From an uncultured Eubacteriales bacterium (lineage in GTDB: Bacteria; Bacillota_A; Clostridia; Saccharofermentanales; Saccharofermentanaceae), in the NCBI GenBank assembly GCA_900313405.1, contig OMQY01000269.1, positions 1 to 6,488 on the forward strand: a stretch of 6,488 bases of DNA. The letters are read 5' to 3'. The notes under the pieces were generated by a model. That model ran no database searches. It had not been told where the DNA came from and saw only the letters and a program-made list of their open reading frames with translations. How positions within the stretch are numbered: the stretch's first letter is position 1; every line of letters begins with the position of its first letter. Of this stretch, positions 5,728 to 6,488 are shown one piece after another. The position numbers and the translations under genes were made by a program.

Positions 5728-6261
5728 ATGAGTTCATTGATCGTTTGTTTCTCACATACGGGGCATACGAAGATCATATCCGAACACATCACCGAGCGAC
5801 TGGGAATAGACAGAGTTATGATCATGCCGCGGCTCCCATATCCATTATCCGATGCCGAACTGGACAGACGCGTGTTGGCGGAAGTCCGTGGCGGTCTGCT
5901 TCCTGCGCTCACAGATCCCGATGTCGACATTACCGGATACGGATATGTTTTTCTGGGTTATCCGATATGGTGCGGAGAACCCGCTCCTCCCATACTGACA
6001 TTTATAAACCGTAATGTGTGGTTCGGGAAAACGGTCATTCCGTTTATGACCTGCGGCGGGACTTACGGGCGGGGATTAAGTGAGATCAAGTTATTGATGA
6101 AGAACAGGGGTGCCAGTGTAACAAATGAACTGATATTGAAGGTGCCCGATAACATGGCGAAAGATGATGAAGCCTGTAATCTCGCCGTGGAAAAGACCGA
6201 CAGGTGGCTTGATGAGATCATCCGGAGATTCGGGACAAATATAACAAAAAGAAAACCCTGA
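5728..6261 (+). CDS. Flavodoxin-like protein
   Basis: Flavodoxin-fold proteins bind FMN and carry electrons or act as small reductases in the cytoplasm. This one has 177 residues. The first beta strand, SLIVCFS, runs into the phosphate-binding loop S9-H-T-G-H-T14 (S/T-x-T-G-x-T pattern). Next come YVFLGYPIWCGEPAPPI (about 73-89), with W81 at the usual flavin-stacking region, and PFMTCGGTYGRGLSEI (about 105-120), the third flavin-contact segment. A C-terminal helix follows. It resembles the Flavodoxin_4 group rather than the classic short electron-transfer flavodoxins. The start is fixed by the strand-loop motif beginning at residue 4; no ribosome binding site precedes the ATG, and the -10 element is placed for a leaderless mRNA. 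The last codons (Lys-Pro-stop) form the left arm of the terminator. It stands alone, divergent from the kinase-like operon; its redox partner is unknown. Confidence 0.88.
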   Translation: MSSLIVCFSHTGHTKIISEHITERLGIDRVMIMPRLPYPLSDAELDRRVLAEVRGGLLPALTDPDVDITGYGYVFLGYPIWCGEPAPPILTFINRNVWFGKTVIPFMTCGGTYGRGLSEIKLLMKNRGASVTNELILKVPDNMAKDDEACNLAVEKTDRWLDEIIRRFGTNITKRKP

Positions 6262-6283
6262 TACACTTATGTACCAGGGTTTT
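6252..6283. terminator. Bidirectional intrinsic terminator between flavodoxin gene and tRNA-Thr
   Basis: AAAACCCTG (6252-6260) pairs perfectly with CAGGGTTTT (6275-6283); inside, TAC (6262-6264) can pair with GTA (6271-6273). Rightwards the T-run is the 3' arm itself; leftwards, for the tRNA, CAGGGTTTT is followed by CTTTTTG. The left arm includes the final codons and most of the TGA of the flavodoxin gene. Confidence 0.85.
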
Positions 6284-6287
6284 GTGA

Positions 6288-6363
6288 TGGAGCCGCTTGC
6301 GAGACTCGAACTCGCGACCTGCTGATTACAAATCAGCTGCTCTACCAACTGAGCTAAGGCGGC
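6288..6363 (-). tRNA. tRNA-Thr, anticodon UGU
   Basis: The 76 bases fold as a standard cloverleaf on the minus strand. The acceptor is GCCGCCT with AAGCGGC. The D stem is GCTC/GAGC with loop AGTTGGTA. The anticodon stem is GCTGA/TCAGC with loop TTTGTAA, so the anticodon is TGT, reading ACA and probably other ACN codons. The variable loop is AGGTC, and the T arm is GCGAG, TTCGAGT, CTCGC. The discriminator is U73 and the CCA is encoded (6290-6288). The acceptor stem has one mismatch, C6 against A67. The gene stands alone, with its own promoter and the shared terminator downstream. Confidence 0.96.
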
Positions 6364-6379
6364 GTCACACGCGAAAATG

Positions 6380-6408
6380 ATTATATTATGACCTCTCCTG
6401 ATTGTCAA
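6380..6408 (-). promoter_or_regulatory. Perfect consensus sigma-A promoter for tRNA-Thr
   Basis: On the minus strand, -35 TTGACA (6408-6403) and -10 TATAAT (6385-6380) are separated by exactly 17 bp, matching the consensus at every position. The start is predicted near 6373, about 10 nt before the mature tRNA 5' end at 6363. This fits strong expression of a stable RNA. Confidence 0.9.
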
Positions 6409-6417
6409 CCTTAAATC

Positions 6418-6447
6418 TTGATTGTCCGTAATATAATGGAGTATACT
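6418..6447 (+). promoter_or_regulatory. Possible promoter for the gene starting at 6480
   Basis: TTGATT (6418-6423), 18 bp, then TATACT (6442-6447) would start a transcript near 6454, about 26 nt before the ATG. A TATAAT at 6432-6437 is the better -10 hexamer but has no -35 at the right distance. The region is divergent from the tRNA promoter. Confidence 0.45.
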
Positions 6448-6479
6448 TTTTCAACCTATATATTTAACGGAGGCGGAGG

Positions 6480-6488
6480 ATGACACCT
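6480..6488 (+). CDS. Start of an unidentified gene, cut by window edge
   Basis: ATG ACA CCT is preceded by GGAGG (6469-6473) with a 6-nt gap, and by a second GGAGG directly next to the ATG. Only Met-Thr-Pro is visible, so no function can be given. The ribosome binding site and upstream promoter-like sequence support a real start. Confidence 0.55.

Noticed and set aside
1..6488. CRISPR array, insertion sequence, attachment site or phage genes
   Set aside because: I saw no regularly spaced repeats, transposase, integrase or terminal inverted repeats. The tRNA 3' end (6288) lies directly beside a terminator, with no duplicated attachment core visible in the window.

Overview
The window looks like chromosomal DNA from an anaerobic clostridial Firmicute (Lachnospiraceae or Oscillospiraceae-like, possibly rumen or gut). 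This is inferred from the strong AGGAGG-type ribosome binding sites, TTGACA/TATAAT promoters, a CCA-encoding tRNA gene, mid-range GC content with AT-rich intergenic DNA, and the gene families present. The genus cannot be read from the sequence. There are no insertion sequences, CRISPR arrays or phage genes.

Layout from left to right. An OmpR/PhoB-type response regulator lies on the minus strand (1-664), cut by the window edge at its extreme C-terminus. Divergent from it is a two-gene plus-strand unit: a radical SAM protein of the YhcC/TIGR01212 type (898-1773) and a small two-helix membrane protein (1792-2157). The latter overlaps tail to tail by 38 bp with a minus-strand MscS-family mechanosensitive channel of the YbdG-like type (2120-3220).

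The roughly 860 bp between the channel gene and the next gene hold no credible protein. They carry what looks like a large structured non-coding RNA of about 665 nt on the plus strand (about 3424-4088). It has its own promoter (TTGTTA, 17 bp, TATTAT). Its first predicted base starts an 8-bp helix that pairs with a segment more than 600 nt downstream. It contains many short perfect hairpins, one with a GNRA loop, and ends in a strong intrinsic terminator. The architecture resembles the ornate large bacterial RNAs (ROOL, GOLLD, OLE), but I cannot assign a family by eye. This is the main discovery candidate.

Converging on the RNA is a minus-strand operon: a cytidylate-kinase-like protein fused to a C-terminal PD-(D/E)xK-nuclease-like domain (4691-5632), followed 28 nt later by a hypoxanthine phosphoribosyltransferase homologue (4114-4662). 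The phosphoribosyltransferase has Arg where the catalytic Asp of the PRPP motif is expected, and an altered flexible loop. The pairing suggests a nucleotide-related job, but the reaction is not certain.

Divergent from that operon is a flavodoxin-like gene (5728-6261). Its extended -10 element places the transcription start at the A of the ATG, so the mRNA is probably leaderless. Its last codons form the left arm of a terminator shared with a convergent tRNA-Thr(UGU) gene (6288-6363, minus strand), which is driven by a perfect consensus promoter. The first three codons of another plus-strand gene start at 6480 behind a good ribosome binding site.
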